A stretch of DNA of 64,000 nt from Anisakis pegreffii (taxonomy: Eukaryota > Nematoda > Chromadorea > Rhabditida > Anisakidae), in assembly GCA_035041965.1 (NCBI GenBank), contig JAPYMA010000341.1, positions 1 through 64,000 of the forward strand, written 5' to 3'. A program made the translations under genes and the position numbers. The notes beneath the pieces are model-generated. The model was not told where the DNA came from. It worked only from the letters and a program-made list of their open reading frames with translations, and made no database searches. Positions 27,001-38,676 of the stretch are shown here, piece after piece (within the stretch, counting starts at the first letter, position 1; each line of letters opens with the position of its first letter).

Positions 27001-27588
27001 TTTCGGGGACCTCATCCCCAACTTTTTCCGAATGGACGACATCTTCGGAGTCGGGCACTGCAAAATTTCGTCTCTGATTTTCCCCGTCCTTGACTTTTTT
27101 CCGTCCCCGCACCACACTACATGTGTGTATGTGATTAATCGAGTTGTCAGTTACATTTTGGCGAAGAAAAGTTGATTATTTACGTAGTTAACAAACTAAA
27201 TGCTGTATGGATGAATATATGATTAATCACATACTGTTTGAATCATTTTTGGTAGAAGTGTGAGTTGCTTGAATTGACTTCGAATGTTCATTTCAGCACC
27301 AACCTTGACCAAGCAACAGCATCAGTGACGAACACTTTCACTCACTTTGCGAATCAGCGAGTTTTACCAATGAATAATGCTGCCTTGCAAAGACAGCAAT
27401 ATCAGCAACACCTTCTGGGCCAATTCTTGACAGACGCGAACGCTGTGAATGTGAAACAGCATCTTCAACAGCAAATTTCACCACTAATATGGCCCACTTT
27501 AGCAACGGCTGATCTGTTCATGCCTTGCGGTGCAAATCTGAATGGCATTAGTAACCCGTGGATCAGTGGTTTGTGGCGACCATTTTGA
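24029..27588 (+). CDS. Hairy/E(spl) (HES) family bHLH-Orange transcriptional repressor, 6 exons, 412 aa
   Basis: Nuclear DNA-binding repressor of the HES class, to which C. elegans lin-22 also belongs. Exons: 24029-24115, 24220-24318, 24740-24863, 25128-25342, 26272-26693, 27297-27588; phases close. The basic region is NKPLMEKRRRARIN (31-44), with the HES-diagnostic proline at 33, followed by helix 1. Exon 3 gives the loop and helix 2 (KWEKADILEMSVAYMRQMQK). Exon 4 carries the Orange domain (SIVEGFSECVREIQRFN onward). Exon 5 is Ser-rich, with a KRRRKSS basic patch that could be a nuclear signal. Exon 6 is Gln-rich and the protein ends WRPF, one residue off the canonical Groucho-binding WRPW. 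Start is the first ATG in exon 1; an upstream coding exon is not excluded. AATAAA near 27909. A short inverted-repeat transposon sits in intron 5. Confidence 0.93.
26977..27119. mobile_element. MITE-like element (family with CCCCGC-type inverted ends), copy 1
   Basis: About 142 bp, bounded by 'agtgtggtgcgggga' and its inverse 'tccccgcaccacact'. GC-rich against AT-rich surroundings, no coding capacity, lying in intron 5 of the bHLH gene. The interior and ends align with 40966-41099 in the opposite orientation, which establishes a family. Autonomous partner and superfamily unknown. Confidence 0.85.
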
Positions 27589-29553
27589 GTCATTATCATT
27601 TGTTGTTTGTTCATTATTGTTCAATCTTGATGAATTGTTCATTTCTCATTTACAGTTTAAAGGTTATTGGTTATTTATTGATTGGATTGGATGCGAGTAC
27701 AAATCGAAAATTATTTCGTTTTAATTTTGTGAATGATTTGTTTGTTTTCTCAATCTCATCGATTATCACGTGAATACGGCTCAATTCTCGGCTTAGATAC
27801 ATATGCACGTTGTTTTTCTTCCATTGTTCTTGGAAATTTTTTATCTGTGATTAATGAATCTCATCATTTTTATTTTTGGAATGTAATTGAGTACTATTGA
27901 TGATGGCAATAATAAAAGCAATGATAATATATCAAATTTCGTACTGAACGCTGCTTTTGTTTGAATGTGTTTCGTTGAATTTTTTTCTTGTTGACCGATT
28001 GCTTTGTCATATTTTGATCAGCAAAAAAAATTTTTGAGAAAAAGTGAAATAAACTTTGGTAATAATGTTGCGTTGTTTAGCGTTTTAATTTTATAGCATC
28101 TTAAACGACAACATATTATGTTGAATTCGATGTTAACGCATGATTTAGGACTGCAGTCGATTTCATGAATGTTAAAGTTGTGGTTTGGTAAAAACTGTGA
28201 ACTGAGAAAACGTAAACGACCCATACCCATACTCTGCGTCGTTTTGAATGGATGATTTTGAAAATTTACAGAATTGCAAAAGTATAATAATATGATTTTC
28301 CGAGAAATCGAGTGAGCATTGGTAATGCGTTGTCATTCTTCTATGGTTCTTCCGTTTGTGTATAAGCCAACAAGATCGTGGTAAATGGCATAAGGTATGG
28401 AACTGAGAGGCGTCATCACAAAAAAATATTGAGCAGTTGAGCGATCACTGACGTTTACAGAACGTCCACATGATGAAACAGACTAACAAGCTGCGATGAT
28501 CTTGGTTAAAATGATGGTAATAATGAGGATAAGCATAATATGATTACAATACTGATAAGGTAATGGATAATAGTCTGTTTTAAAAATATGTTGCCATTAT
28601 TATTGCTATCAAGATACGCTATTATTGTCCGTGCGCTTGAAAAGGGAGATTTCTCCAGCCGTCTCGTGCATTTTGAAACCAGTATTCCTTATGACTGGAA
28701 TTGTGATTGATAAAATCATCAAAACAAAATAATTTTTTGCCTTGACCAGTCTTAGCCATTGATTATTCAATCTGGAACGTTCAATGCTATTACAGTGTCG
28801 CATATTCCGGTCCTAAATTTCCATAAAGCCTTGTGGTCGGCATCAAGCAATGAGACGAAAGAACTAAGGAAATGTGGAAACAAGTCATAATTTAGTCCTA
28901 TTTACGTCTTGTGTTTGCCACCAACTTGACACTGACATTACAAATATGGTATGTAGTTCACAATTATCTCCAGCCTTTGATATCATTTTTTAAATGAAAA
29001 TATTGAAATGTCGATCCTATTCTCTATGATTGGAACTAAAAATTTTGGATAATCTCAATTCTAAGTGAATGTTTGCATTTTCGAATCAAAATGATAGAAT
29101 TCTCTTATAAAGATCATGAATTGATCTTAAAAAGGTGGGGATGCGAAGGGAGATAAGGATGAGTGATTGAGTTTATAGTTTGAGAGGATTGATTCTCAAT
29201 GATTGAACAGGTGTTTTGGCCGTTCAATCATTATTCGAAGGCAATTTGTTTTTATGTTCAGCCGCTGATATAAATCATTAGAGCTTAAACATAATGGCTT
29301 GCACTATCATTTTGTTCAGTCGTTCTTTTCGGATAGCATTTAATCAACTCCTTGAAGATTTTCTTGTTTCCCTATTGATTACTCCTCACATATGTTGATT
29401 TTTTAACAGTTCTTTCCATTCTAATCCAATTTCCGTCCATTCTACGATATGAATTTATTCCGTTCTGTAAACTTCTCTAGTACTCCATTGTTTTACAATC
29501 GAAATAAACTACTTTTTTTCCTTCAGCGATCTACTCGGAAAGGTGATCTCAAA
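27589..29553. other. Intergenic, bHLH gene 3' side to TTL gene
   Basis: Contains the presumed bHLH 3' UTR with AATAAA near 27909. No conserved exon or repeat family noted; open frames of 64-70 codons on both strands look random. Confidence 0.5.
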
Positions 29554-31280
29554 ATGCTGAGATTACTCATAATATTGGTAATATTCACATCGAACCTTCC
29601 AGTGTTGCAATCAATGGCAAATAAAATGGCAAAATTACAAGGTTTGCAGAAATGTTTTTAATGAGTTCTGATTTCACTTGGTAATTATTCCTTCACTACC
29701 CAATCTTTCAAGCTCATAATTTTGTGATGGCATCATTGGTGAATGCTGACAAATGATCATTCATTTATAGATGACGATCACTGTTAAATCTCCATATTTG
29801 TGACCAAAAACAAACGATTTGGTGCATGGGAAGAAATTTTATACATTCGAGATATGTATGACGTTGTCATTCCACCGAAAAACTCGATTCATTCAGCAAT
29901 AATATTCTAAAACTCTGAAGGCAGTGATGAGACAATTTCTTGAGTCTGACAGATGAATGATACTAGCCATTACCGGATAAATGCTCATAAAGCCAATATA
30001 TTACCGTAAGAAATGCAGCTGAAACAAATACATCTTAGAAATTCATTTTTCTCAATCGTATTTCATGAGTACCTGATTAAATCACCTGCACACGCAGGTG
30101 ATTGTTTCCATGTGATCTTGTAATAGATCAGATTTTATTTCAATGCTTGAGGATGTGGTGTAAAAGGGCGTCTCGTTTGCGGAAAGGTTCCATTGGTAGG
30201 TGCTAAGGTGAAGTTAATCGACGTTGATTTAAGTAAGTCTTGGACACGAAACTTACAAATGCAATGTTTTCAAACTGTTTTTGAGATATCTCAAGCTGAG
30301 AATCAATCCCTCGATAGTTGCACACCAACATGATTGACTTGTTCCATCTTGATGATGCTTTCATAGAGCCCGATATTGATGACCTTTAGGCCGAGAATTA
30401 CACGGATTCGAATGGTCAGTTCCAGCTGAACGGTGCTACCCGAGAAATGTCGACGATTGAAACACTATTGAAGATTTATCACGACTGCGATGATGGCATA
30501 AGAGTGAGTTTCATTGTTTCTCAACTGTTCAATCCCTGGACTTCATCACCTTTCATTTATCTTTTCATAAGTTGTTTGCCTGCGGTGAGTACAGTCGAAA
30601 AAGATCTGGATTTAGACTTACAATTAGCAGGTAGGTGGATGAACGATCGACCGAAGTGACCTGGTGTGATCAAATGACATTGTGGCAGCAGTTTAAAATA
30701 TTCAGCGTTCTTGAAAGATGAACATTAATGCAGCGGGAGCTCACCTGAGAATGCTTAAGAAATCTGTTTCTCTGAAAGCACATTTTGAAATGCTGGGTTG
30801 CTTCATGATAATCTGCTGAACAGAGAATTTAATGGGAAGAAGCGGATATATTAGGACAATCATGAGCACGAATTGAATAAGAGTGGCATAAAATTTCGTC
30901 AGTAGGGTTTAGGAAAGTGGCATGATATAATTGGAGTAGAATGTAGTCAACAGCAGAGAGATGAAATAGTTACAATTCAAAATCGACAAGTGACAGTGTG
31001 GAGAGCATCTATCATTATTCATAAAGCATTCATGTTGAGGTAATCACTCAATAGTCTCAAATTTGCATGCGAAAATGCAGGTTTTTCAATTATGTAAAGG
31101 ACACCTTAAGCTATCACATTGTTAAGATCGAGCTAAAGTTTTTAGCCGTGTCAACGTAAGATAATGTGGCATATTCCGTCAAGTTATCATCATGAGGGCA
31201 TCCTCAAAGAATATTTCGATATCGGAACGGTCAACATGGAAATAGGGTTCCCTGGTGAGGAACGGGACTGTCGTCACTGA
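29554..31280 (+). CDS. Transthyretin-like (TTL/TTR-52-type) secreted protein, 4 exons, with in-frame TAG
   Basis: Nematode TTL family: small secreted beta-sandwich proteins. Exons: 29554-29641, 30152-30232, 30367-30503, 31146-31280; 147 codons including stop, phases close. Exon 1 encodes a signal peptide (MLRLLIILVIFTSNLPVLQS). Exon 2 gives GVKGRLVCGKVPLVGAKVKL. Exon 3 gives PDIDDL, then TAG at 30387-30389 (codon 64), then AENYTDSNGQF and LKIYHDCDDGIR. Exon 4 gives PCQRKIMWHIPSSY, FDIGTVNMEI and GFPGEERDC. TTL proteins normally have DDLLAE here, so the TAG sits where a Leu (TTG) is expected. Everything else (signal peptide, family cysteines, splice sites) looks intact. Options: recent pseudogene or null allele, base-call error, or a different exon 3 start (TTTAG could be an acceptor, but the phase then does not match the consensus exon 2 donor). 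Confidence 0.85.
30080..30103. repeat. 10-bp perfect palindrome in TTL intron 1
   Basis: 'aatcacctgc' - acac - 'gcaggtgatt'. Each arm contains a CACCTG/CAGGTG E-box. Location is 49 bp upstream of TTL exon 2. Confidence 0.8.
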
Positions 31281-31314
31281 ACATAAGTAAGCATACAAAT
31301 ATCATATTCTTCAA

Positions 31315-31720
31315 TTCGGGGTTTCTCAATCAGATTTGCTCGCACTCCTTGGAGGTGAGAGACAGTATTCCAGGGGGTACGAGATAACCTTTCATTTTTC
31401 ACATCTAAGAATAGGCGAGGGCGGGTTTCTAACATGGGTGTAAAGTAGGCGAGAGTGGACTATAACATGTCTACTTTTGAAAAGTTGCATGTATGGATGA
31501 AATTTCATCGTGAGTTCATGCAACCAATACTTTTTATAATAATTTTTTGCTTTTCCAAACGATCATTTTCTTGTGCCGCCAAAAATTAATTCTAAGAAAT
31601 CCTTTCGATTGCGTTTACTTTTACTCTTAAATTAACCACTGTTGTGAGGGGTGCAAAGACAACTTAAATTTTTTTAGGGGATGTCGACGAAAAAAGTTTG
31701 AAAAGCACTGCGTTAATTGG
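31315..31720. mobile_element. Possible degenerate hAT-like non-autonomous element
   Basis: The right end reads, on the minus strand, 'cagtgcttttcaaactttttt', the style of hAT termini. The left part, 'ggggtttctcaatcag' followed by 'agggggtacgagataac', is a degraded partner. I see no convincing target-site duplication. Downstream of the TTL stop codon. Confidence 0.35.
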
Positions 31721-32141
31721 ATCTTGACCAGTATTGCTCGCTCTTCAGCAATCAATCTTATACTGCAAGATTTTGAAGGTTTTCGTTCTTTATATATACA
31801 TTTTTTGAGAAATTCGTTGTGCATTGTTGTTGTGTGAAAGAGAACTTTATTCAGTGAAAAAATTACCGCATTGATTCATGACACAATAACAAAATTCATC
31901 AAATCATAAGCATAAAACGAAACATTGATAAATACCCGACAGCATTCTAATGGACAGTGAATTATCATATCATATCATATATCAATAACAAACCATTAAA
32001 TAAAATGACAACCATAAAATGCATAATGCAGCATTTAGTAAAACGCATTCAATATGTATAACACAAATCCACATTCTTTAAGTACTGTTCAAAACGATCG
32101 ATGATAGCGGATTAAATAATTAATGCAAAATATTCTTCCTC

Positions 32142-34227
32142 TCAAGCATTTTTGATGCATTCTTCAAGGATGGACACCTCCTCCATCCATAACCATCTGA
32201 ATTTTTCGGGAACCCTCTTCATTTTCATTCGAAAAATTTCCAACAATTTATTCAAAAATGCCACCACATAAACATTGCTCTCTGTTTTCGTATCGGCGCT
32301 ATAGACGATCGCTGACCACTCCTGCCTGAAGTCAACGACAATCATAATTTCATTCAGTTTTTCCCCATTCATTATCAAATGATTTTTTTTTCCTAATCCT
32401 TTTCCTAATTTTTCCTAATCTTCCTAATCCACAAAGAATGTAAAAATGAACTCGTATGACATCTTACTGGCAGTAAAATAAGAAGTATGGAAACTAATGA
32501 AAAATGAAAAACATTTCTAACAAAACTTACAGTTCATCAAAACGCAACTGAAGTATGCGCAGGCTAGCTTTAAGTCCGAAACTTGGCACCGCGTCTGTCG
32601 CATAGAGTGTGCTTAAATATCATCAATTTATTCCGTAGGAAATAAGATTCATTTATCAACTGTTTAAAAATTCCATCAAAAAATCGAAGTAATTCTCAAC
32701 TGACCACGGTAGCGCTACCCGTTTGACAGCTTCCACATGTGCGTCCGTAAATTTCAAGCCAATATGCCTGGCCAAAGCTACTAGCAGTTCTGAAATACGA
32801 TCAGTTACGATTATGATGACAATAATGAGAAGATGAACAAGCAGTAACAATAATTTGATAGCTACAATAATAATAGTAACCATATGTAATATGAACTTTA
32901 TTGTAGATATTATTGTTCATTCTGAAGCCGTATTCGATCCACAAAAATTCGTTCGAATGTCCACCGTAACATACAAATATCTGGTCACCATCCGAAATTG
33001 TTCTCGTTCCAATCACTTTATAGCACTTAGTTACATTATCCCATAGTGCCATTGCCTAGGAAGATTTTATCAATCGACATTTTGAGCATTCATCAAATGA
33101 TAAGGTTAAACAGAGAATGACAATTTTATCTGAATGGCAATATTATCATTAAAATAAGGAAAAAATGATGCAACCTGGTAATCATTGGCGTGATTGAGCA
33201 TGTCGACCAAAGGGATAACTGCCAGTGTGTCACCATTACAATTGTCCACTAGCGGATGTGGTTTGTTCTCGATGTATATACATCTCGTATTCACCACGTG
33301 CCATGCCCACAAGAAATGTTGCCATGATGGTTCTTGTTTGGACGGCTTTAATACATCACAGATCTGCGATGGAGAATCGTTAGCAAAACATACTCCTCAT
33401 TGTCATATTAACTGTGGAAACTACTGACTATGAGTAGAATAAAATATTTGCATTAAATTTTGGTGACTGAAAGTGGTGAATCTTTTATCTGAATGTTTAC
33501 AAAAGAATAGGAGATTTGTGATGTTTGTGAATCAAAACATATAAATCTATCAAGAATCAAAAAAAGTTTGCACTAAGAATATGCCAAGATGCGAGAACCG
33601 TTCAATTTAGCAACAAGTGATCTGATCCAGTGCTCTTTTTGCTCGAATTTCGCTTTTATCTGACCTATAAACCTTGAAACGCGGATGATAAGAATGAACA
33701 ATAAGACTGTTCAAATGACCAACTTTCTCGAACATATTCTTAAGTTCAGACTGCTGATTGATCCACATCTGTCGAACTGATAATGGAAGATAGTCTGGAT
33801 TGATCGTTGATTCGGTGAAAGCTGGGGTTGAGAAAGACTTCGGTAGGATGTCGAGATATGGGGACCATACTGAATCAGTACTTTGTTCGAGAAGGAAAAA
33901 TACGACCAAAACTTCGAAAGGTTGCAGACGACCCCTGAAATTGATTGCACTTCATCGTTTGAACCGAAAAGAGGAAATATTTTATGATGGCAGATATAAG
34001 CATGAATGACTGAACCTCTTCAGAATTTCCTTATATTTTTGTGTATCAGCAATTGCTCCAGCCGTAATCATCAACTTAGGCGGTACCGAAATGATCGTCT
34101 CGTTGATTCGGAAAGTGCGCAGTGCAAAGATGCCATATCCCGAATCGTCCGCATCCAAACATCGTCGTATCTCAACCCCATCAAAATGACATCCTTCAGT
34201 ATGAACCCATTTCAAGAACGTTTCCAT
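32142..34227 (-). CDS. setd4: SETD4-like SET-domain protein methyltransferase, 8 exons, 418 aa
   Basis: SAM-dependent lysine methyltransferase of the Rubisco-LSMT-type SET family. Exons (5' to 3'): 34227-34016, 33934-33724, 33363-33175, 33055-32881, 32789-32661, 32594-32531, 32493-32468, 32392-32142; phases close. Exon 1: METFLKWVHTEGCHFDGVEI and GYGIFALRTF (start of SET). Exon 2: VWSPYLDILPKSF, matching SETD4 LWKPYLEILPKAY. Exon 3: FLWAWHVVNTRCIYI, then LVDMLNHANDYQ with the cofactor-site NH pair (198-199). Exon 4: DQIFVCYGGHSN with the SET tyrosine (234), then IEYGF. The C-terminal helical substrate-binding domain ends WMEEVSILEECIKNA, like SETD4 LWTEELKIL. Length is close to vertebrate SETD4. 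Exon 7 is a 26-nt micro-exon inferred from phase. The last intron ends in four tandem GATTAG acceptors. Candidate poly(A) signal (minus strand) near 31848. Confidence 0.93.
32391..32432 (-). repeat. Tandem GATTAGGAA repeat forming multiple 3' splice sites
   Basis: On the coding strand, four consecutive ...TTAG|GA units end 9, 10 and 12 nt apart (exon starts 32423, 32414, 32404, 32392). Only the last two are in the phase demanded by the upstream micro-exon; they differ by four codons. Confidence 0.8.
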
Positions 34228-37200
34228 ATCTGTTCTTAGTCTCTATTGCACTAGTCCTATATGAGATGCATCAGCTATCAATAACAAATTGCTATTCTAG
34301 ATTATCATGAATACGATTCACGTTACTCTTGTTATACTATTCTTTTATTTTTTTACAAACTACCACACACACCAGACATCAAACGTCCTGCTCTAACAGG
34401 ACATACTACATAGGTGTCTGATAACCTGCAATTATTTTTGTTATCAGCACGAGAATAACGATAGCATATCACTGGTAACGGACGGCAGATATCGCGGTTT
34501 ATGAGACTATAAGATTAATCATACGCATAATTTATCACATGCTTTATGAGATTATGAAAGATAGGTAACGTAAGCGAATTCTAATCGAACTAAACGAATA
34601 ACTGAATAAAGTAATTGTAAGGTGAATGTGAAGGTAAAGGCAAAAGTAAAATTAAAGATAACATTCTGCAGATAACACATAGAAATGATCAAATAAAACT
34701 GATCGCTCTCGTAACCGATTGAGATCAACGAAAGTTTATAAATAGAGGATATACGATTATAAACATAGATTATAAAGATTGTAAACATTTGCAGAGATAT
34801 AGTCAGATGTACGGAGGCGACGGTGAGTAAATATGTAGTCGACTTCGAATTGGTTGGAGTCGAGAGCTCTTGATAGGATTGTTGATACAAATGTACTGAC
34901 GTGTGAGATCAGTGCTCTTATGAGATGTTATTTATCTTGAGAGTTAACGATGAACCACAGCATTATATCTTGGCATATAACATTGGAAACTCAGTGCGAC
35001 AAATCAATGGATATTGCCCTCAAAGTGCATTAATTGCAGGTGATGATAAAACAAGCACAGCACGTAACGCCATCAAACATCTACGCATCCAAAATGAACC
35101 CAGAACAATGCTTCCAATTCCAATTGAAATCACATCCACATTCATATTCGAAATGAGTTTCTGGCTGATGTGTGGAAAAGAATGCGATATTATGGCAAAG
35201 ATTTGGGGTAAACAAACTGTCTGATGACTTCTTACATTCAGAAGACAACGAAGACAGTTGCATGAGCCAGTCGATGACAGTTAAGATCCACACAAGAGTG
35301 GTAAGTTTTCTTTCTGGTTCAGCCGAGAGGATTGGTGAATATTCTTTGCGTTTCTCTCCGAAGTACCGGTCTTATTTCATAACCTTTGATGAACAACTAC
35401 GCTCTCATATATGCAGTACTTTGTGGTGTCATTAATTAAAATGCGTAAAATATCGCCTATTGAAGTGGATAATGTGAACAACAATATCTACTGTGATAAT
35501 GTTCGAAGGATCAAAAACTTCAACTTTGTTCAACAAAAACGAATTAATCTCCAATGAAAGCAGTTCATATCAGCTGAATTTACTGAAATATGCGTAAATG
35601 AATAGATCGAATTCCAGAAATGTGTAAAATGATTCAATGTGATAAAATATTTCCAGCACACAATGACAAATTGACAGTGATAATAACAGCAAGAATACGT
35701 ATTGAATTCACCTCATTTTAAGAACACAAAGTATCACAAAAGCTTATTTTTTATTGTCGACGTAACTGCGCTTATTCACGGTTCGCTTTCAGTTGATTTA
35801 TTGAACATTAATAATGCTTTTTCACTTCCTCTAATAAGAAAACGAAAAGAACTGCAATAAATTCGTTTGCAAAATGTATTCATTCTATGCACAAAAGTGA
35901 CAATATTAATGACACTGTTGATGATTTCGGGTTGTAATAAGAGATTTGATGCATTATGTATATGTGTTTGCCCCTGAATCAGCTGATCCTTAAATCTCGA
36001 TTGCATCTGCTTCTATATGATGCACAAAGGGAGCGGATATTTCAGTCGAATTTCTCATTTAAGAAGAACAATCTTAAGGCGAACATCCACCTGAATCGGC
36101 AAAAAATTCAATTTTCATTCAAATAAACGGTGAAATGAATGCATTTCAAGGTGGGTAGTTATGAAAGATTGCAAAATGACTTTATTCGTTGAATTATCTC
36201 AAAAAAGCTATTGAACACACTGCGAAAAGATCCAACAACAAAGCAGAACAAAGACAAAATTAAAATTAATCGAATACAAAATGATCTGAAAAGCAATATA
36301 ATTTGTAAAAGAATTAATAAACATTCATCAATTACACGACAAAATGAATATACTTCTAAGTTGGAAAGAATGACATTCAAAATTTTAAGTCAAATTTATT
36401 CTCAAAATACAACAAAATATTTGAGATTATTTCATTTCTTCACAACAAATACATTCAAACCACTATAAATCACTGCACATTCAGTTGAAAACCTCAAATC
36501 CACTCAATTCAAACATAAAAACACTTGAGCATACACATCAATCTTTTCAACGAAAATTTTGGTTGTCAAAAAGTCTCCACATTAAACAAAATTTCCCCAA
36601 CATACAGTTAAAGTGTGCTCTGCCGATTGATCCACCAACTGAATTTGCTCTTCAAACGAATCGCCAGAATGCCATCTGCAGAAATTATATCATTTAAATG
36701 ATTGCAAATCATTACAATCGCAAGAATAAGGCTAACACTGAAGCGAAGTAGACGAATTTATGACAAAGTAGAGAGAAAATTTCAAAATTATTTGTTCTGA
36801 AAACTAAACAGGACTCTAATATTAGCAACATTTCCAGACAACGATCGACTGGATATATCTGAACATCAAACACGTTAACTAATCCGAACACAGACCATTA
36901 TATCGTAAGAAAACCAACGTGAGAGTTCCAAATTTGGAGGAGATAAAAAGCGAAATAGCTGGAGCTCATACAAAGATACACATCGTGGTTTTTATTCTTT
37001 GAAAGAGAAATACCAAGCAAAAATTTGCATGAATAAATTATTTGAAAAAGAATCAGTAAACATATTTATGATAGGAAAATTATATAGAAACGATCTGCCA
37101 ATGGCGATTATCAGCCATATGATACTAAGTATCAAATCGCCAACTGTTAGCTCCAAGCTTGAGATGGTATCAATCATCATGAAGAACAACTGATGGACGA

Positions 37201-38370
37201 TTTGAGCATGTTCCTGAAAAGAAGAACGTTCATTTTCACATGAGAGTGGCCACTGTGTATCAGCTGACGGGAAAGATTCACTAGAATAATATTTTGCAAT
37301 CCATAGTGCACAATATGCACTCAAAGGTGTCAATTGACGAGCGCATCTCAGCTCAAACACTACTGCAAAAATGATAAATGCCCGATATGGTGATAAAGTA
37401 TGCCCAAAGAGAATAAAATCATGCCCTATCGAAATTATCAGCATAATTTCGCAGTTGTGATACTTTCTCAATCAGTTGTGATACTTTCAATGATACTTTC
37501 TTTCTCAATCACTAAAGTCATCTTCAGTCTAAGTTTCAGAGGTGAATTTACAATGCTTTGAGGTATTTTGATGAAAGATGTGCGATAGTGCATAAAAAGT
37601 ACTTCATAACAATACTGACACCCTCGTTAAGATGAACTGAATCGCTTTACACCTTATTTTGTTCATTTATCTGATCAGTTCAATACAATAATATCGGTGA
37701 TCATCTCTCGATTGAATCACAAATCGAAGTAATCATTTCGTTCAAACATCAACTCATTACTTCATCTTTCAATCACTGTTAACACATCCATCAAACTATA
37801 TCTACACAATTGCGTGAATACGCTTAGACAAAACCCTCTCAACTTCACATACTATTTCGCACTCTCGAACGTTCCAACTGTCATGCACAATAGACTTCAG
37901 ACTCTCGCAATTCAGATGCGTCGCGTGCGGTTTCGTGCTTTTTTTATTAGAATTCAGATGCACATTTTCGTTTTTCATGCTGGGATGGATTTTTTTTCAC
38001 CATTCTTCATTTTTCATGAACTTTTCATGGAACCTCAACCAATTTTTGGTAACTAACTGAGAAATTGGAAAATTCTCACAAAATACCCCTATAAGAATCA
38101 GGAAAATGATGAATTAATGCGTCTTCGGATTCGTTATTCAACTGAATACCTACAAATCAAGCCTAATTCGAGAATTTCAAGGGTACGAGTGACGATCAAC
38201 GAAAGAAGATGGACGGGCGATGCGAAGACGGAAACGGGACAAGCGTTCTGAGGTCAACTGTTTACTTCAGTGGAACAAAGGTTCTTATCAAATGTTTTCT
38301 CTTTTATTTCCTAACAATAAGATTCATGTGAGATTTACTTAATCTGTTCCTACTGCCGCTTCCACCTTCC
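34228..38370. other. Gene-poor AT-rich region
   Basis: No recognisable exon. The longest frame is 36992-37471 (-, 159 codons), described separately. Small hairpins are present (for example GTCCTG...CAGGAC near 34384). Frames at 34925-35224 (+) and 35081-35293 (-) overlap on opposite strands and show no family motif. Confidence 0.5.
36992..37471 (-). CDS. Uncharacterised 159-aa open frame, hydrophobic segments
   Basis: Unusually long for this AT-rich DNA. The translation has several hydrophobic stretches (ILIISIGHDFILFG-like near the N-terminus; LTVGDLILSIIWLIIAIG in the middle), compatible with a membrane protein fragment such as a chemoreceptor remnant. No conserved motif identifies it, and I see no flanking exons with matching phases. 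It may be chance. Confidence 0.25.
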   Translation of the reverse strand: MRKYHNCEIMLIISIGHDFILFGHTLSPYRAFIIFAVVFELRCARQLTPLSAYCALWIAKYYSSESFPSADTQWPLSCENERSSFQEHAQIVHQLFFMMIDTISSLELTVGDLILSIIWLIIAIGRSFLYNFPIINMFTDSFSNNLFMQIFAWYFSFKE

Positions 38371-38374
38371 ATCC

Positions 38375-38665
38375 ATGATATCTACCCGCTATATGAGCCA
38401 TCTCTGTCCTACGAATCGATAGATTTTATCCCATTCAAAGCCGAAGTTCGACTGTTGAACTTCCCGTGGCATTGAATGACTTGGAATGGGTGATATTTCA
38501 GCCTGCCTCGGGGACTCTAGGTGGATGGCATTAATAGGGAAGGATTTTTCCCATCCAATCCGCTGCCGTGGATGTCAGTGGATTTGCTCATGGGTAATAG
38601 ACTGAACTGAACGATAGGAGGGTTGACCGAATTGCACGGTCATCACGTTACGAACCGCCCTTGTG
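38375..38665 (-). repeat. Inverted partner of the 41465-41755 repeat
   Basis: The reverse complement aligns with 41465-41755: shared 'aagggcggttcg', 'ttcggtcaac' versus 'tggtcaac', and 'cagttcagtc(t/c)attaccca(t)ga'-like blocks in the same order. GC-richer than surroundings. Identity unknown; non-coding in both copies. Confidence 0.65.
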
Positions 38666-38676
38666 AAAAACAAAAA

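Noticed and set aside
35081..35293. Overlapping antisense frames (34925-35224 + and 35081-35293 -)
   Set aside because: Neither strand shows a signal peptide, domain or splice structure that would pick it out as coding.
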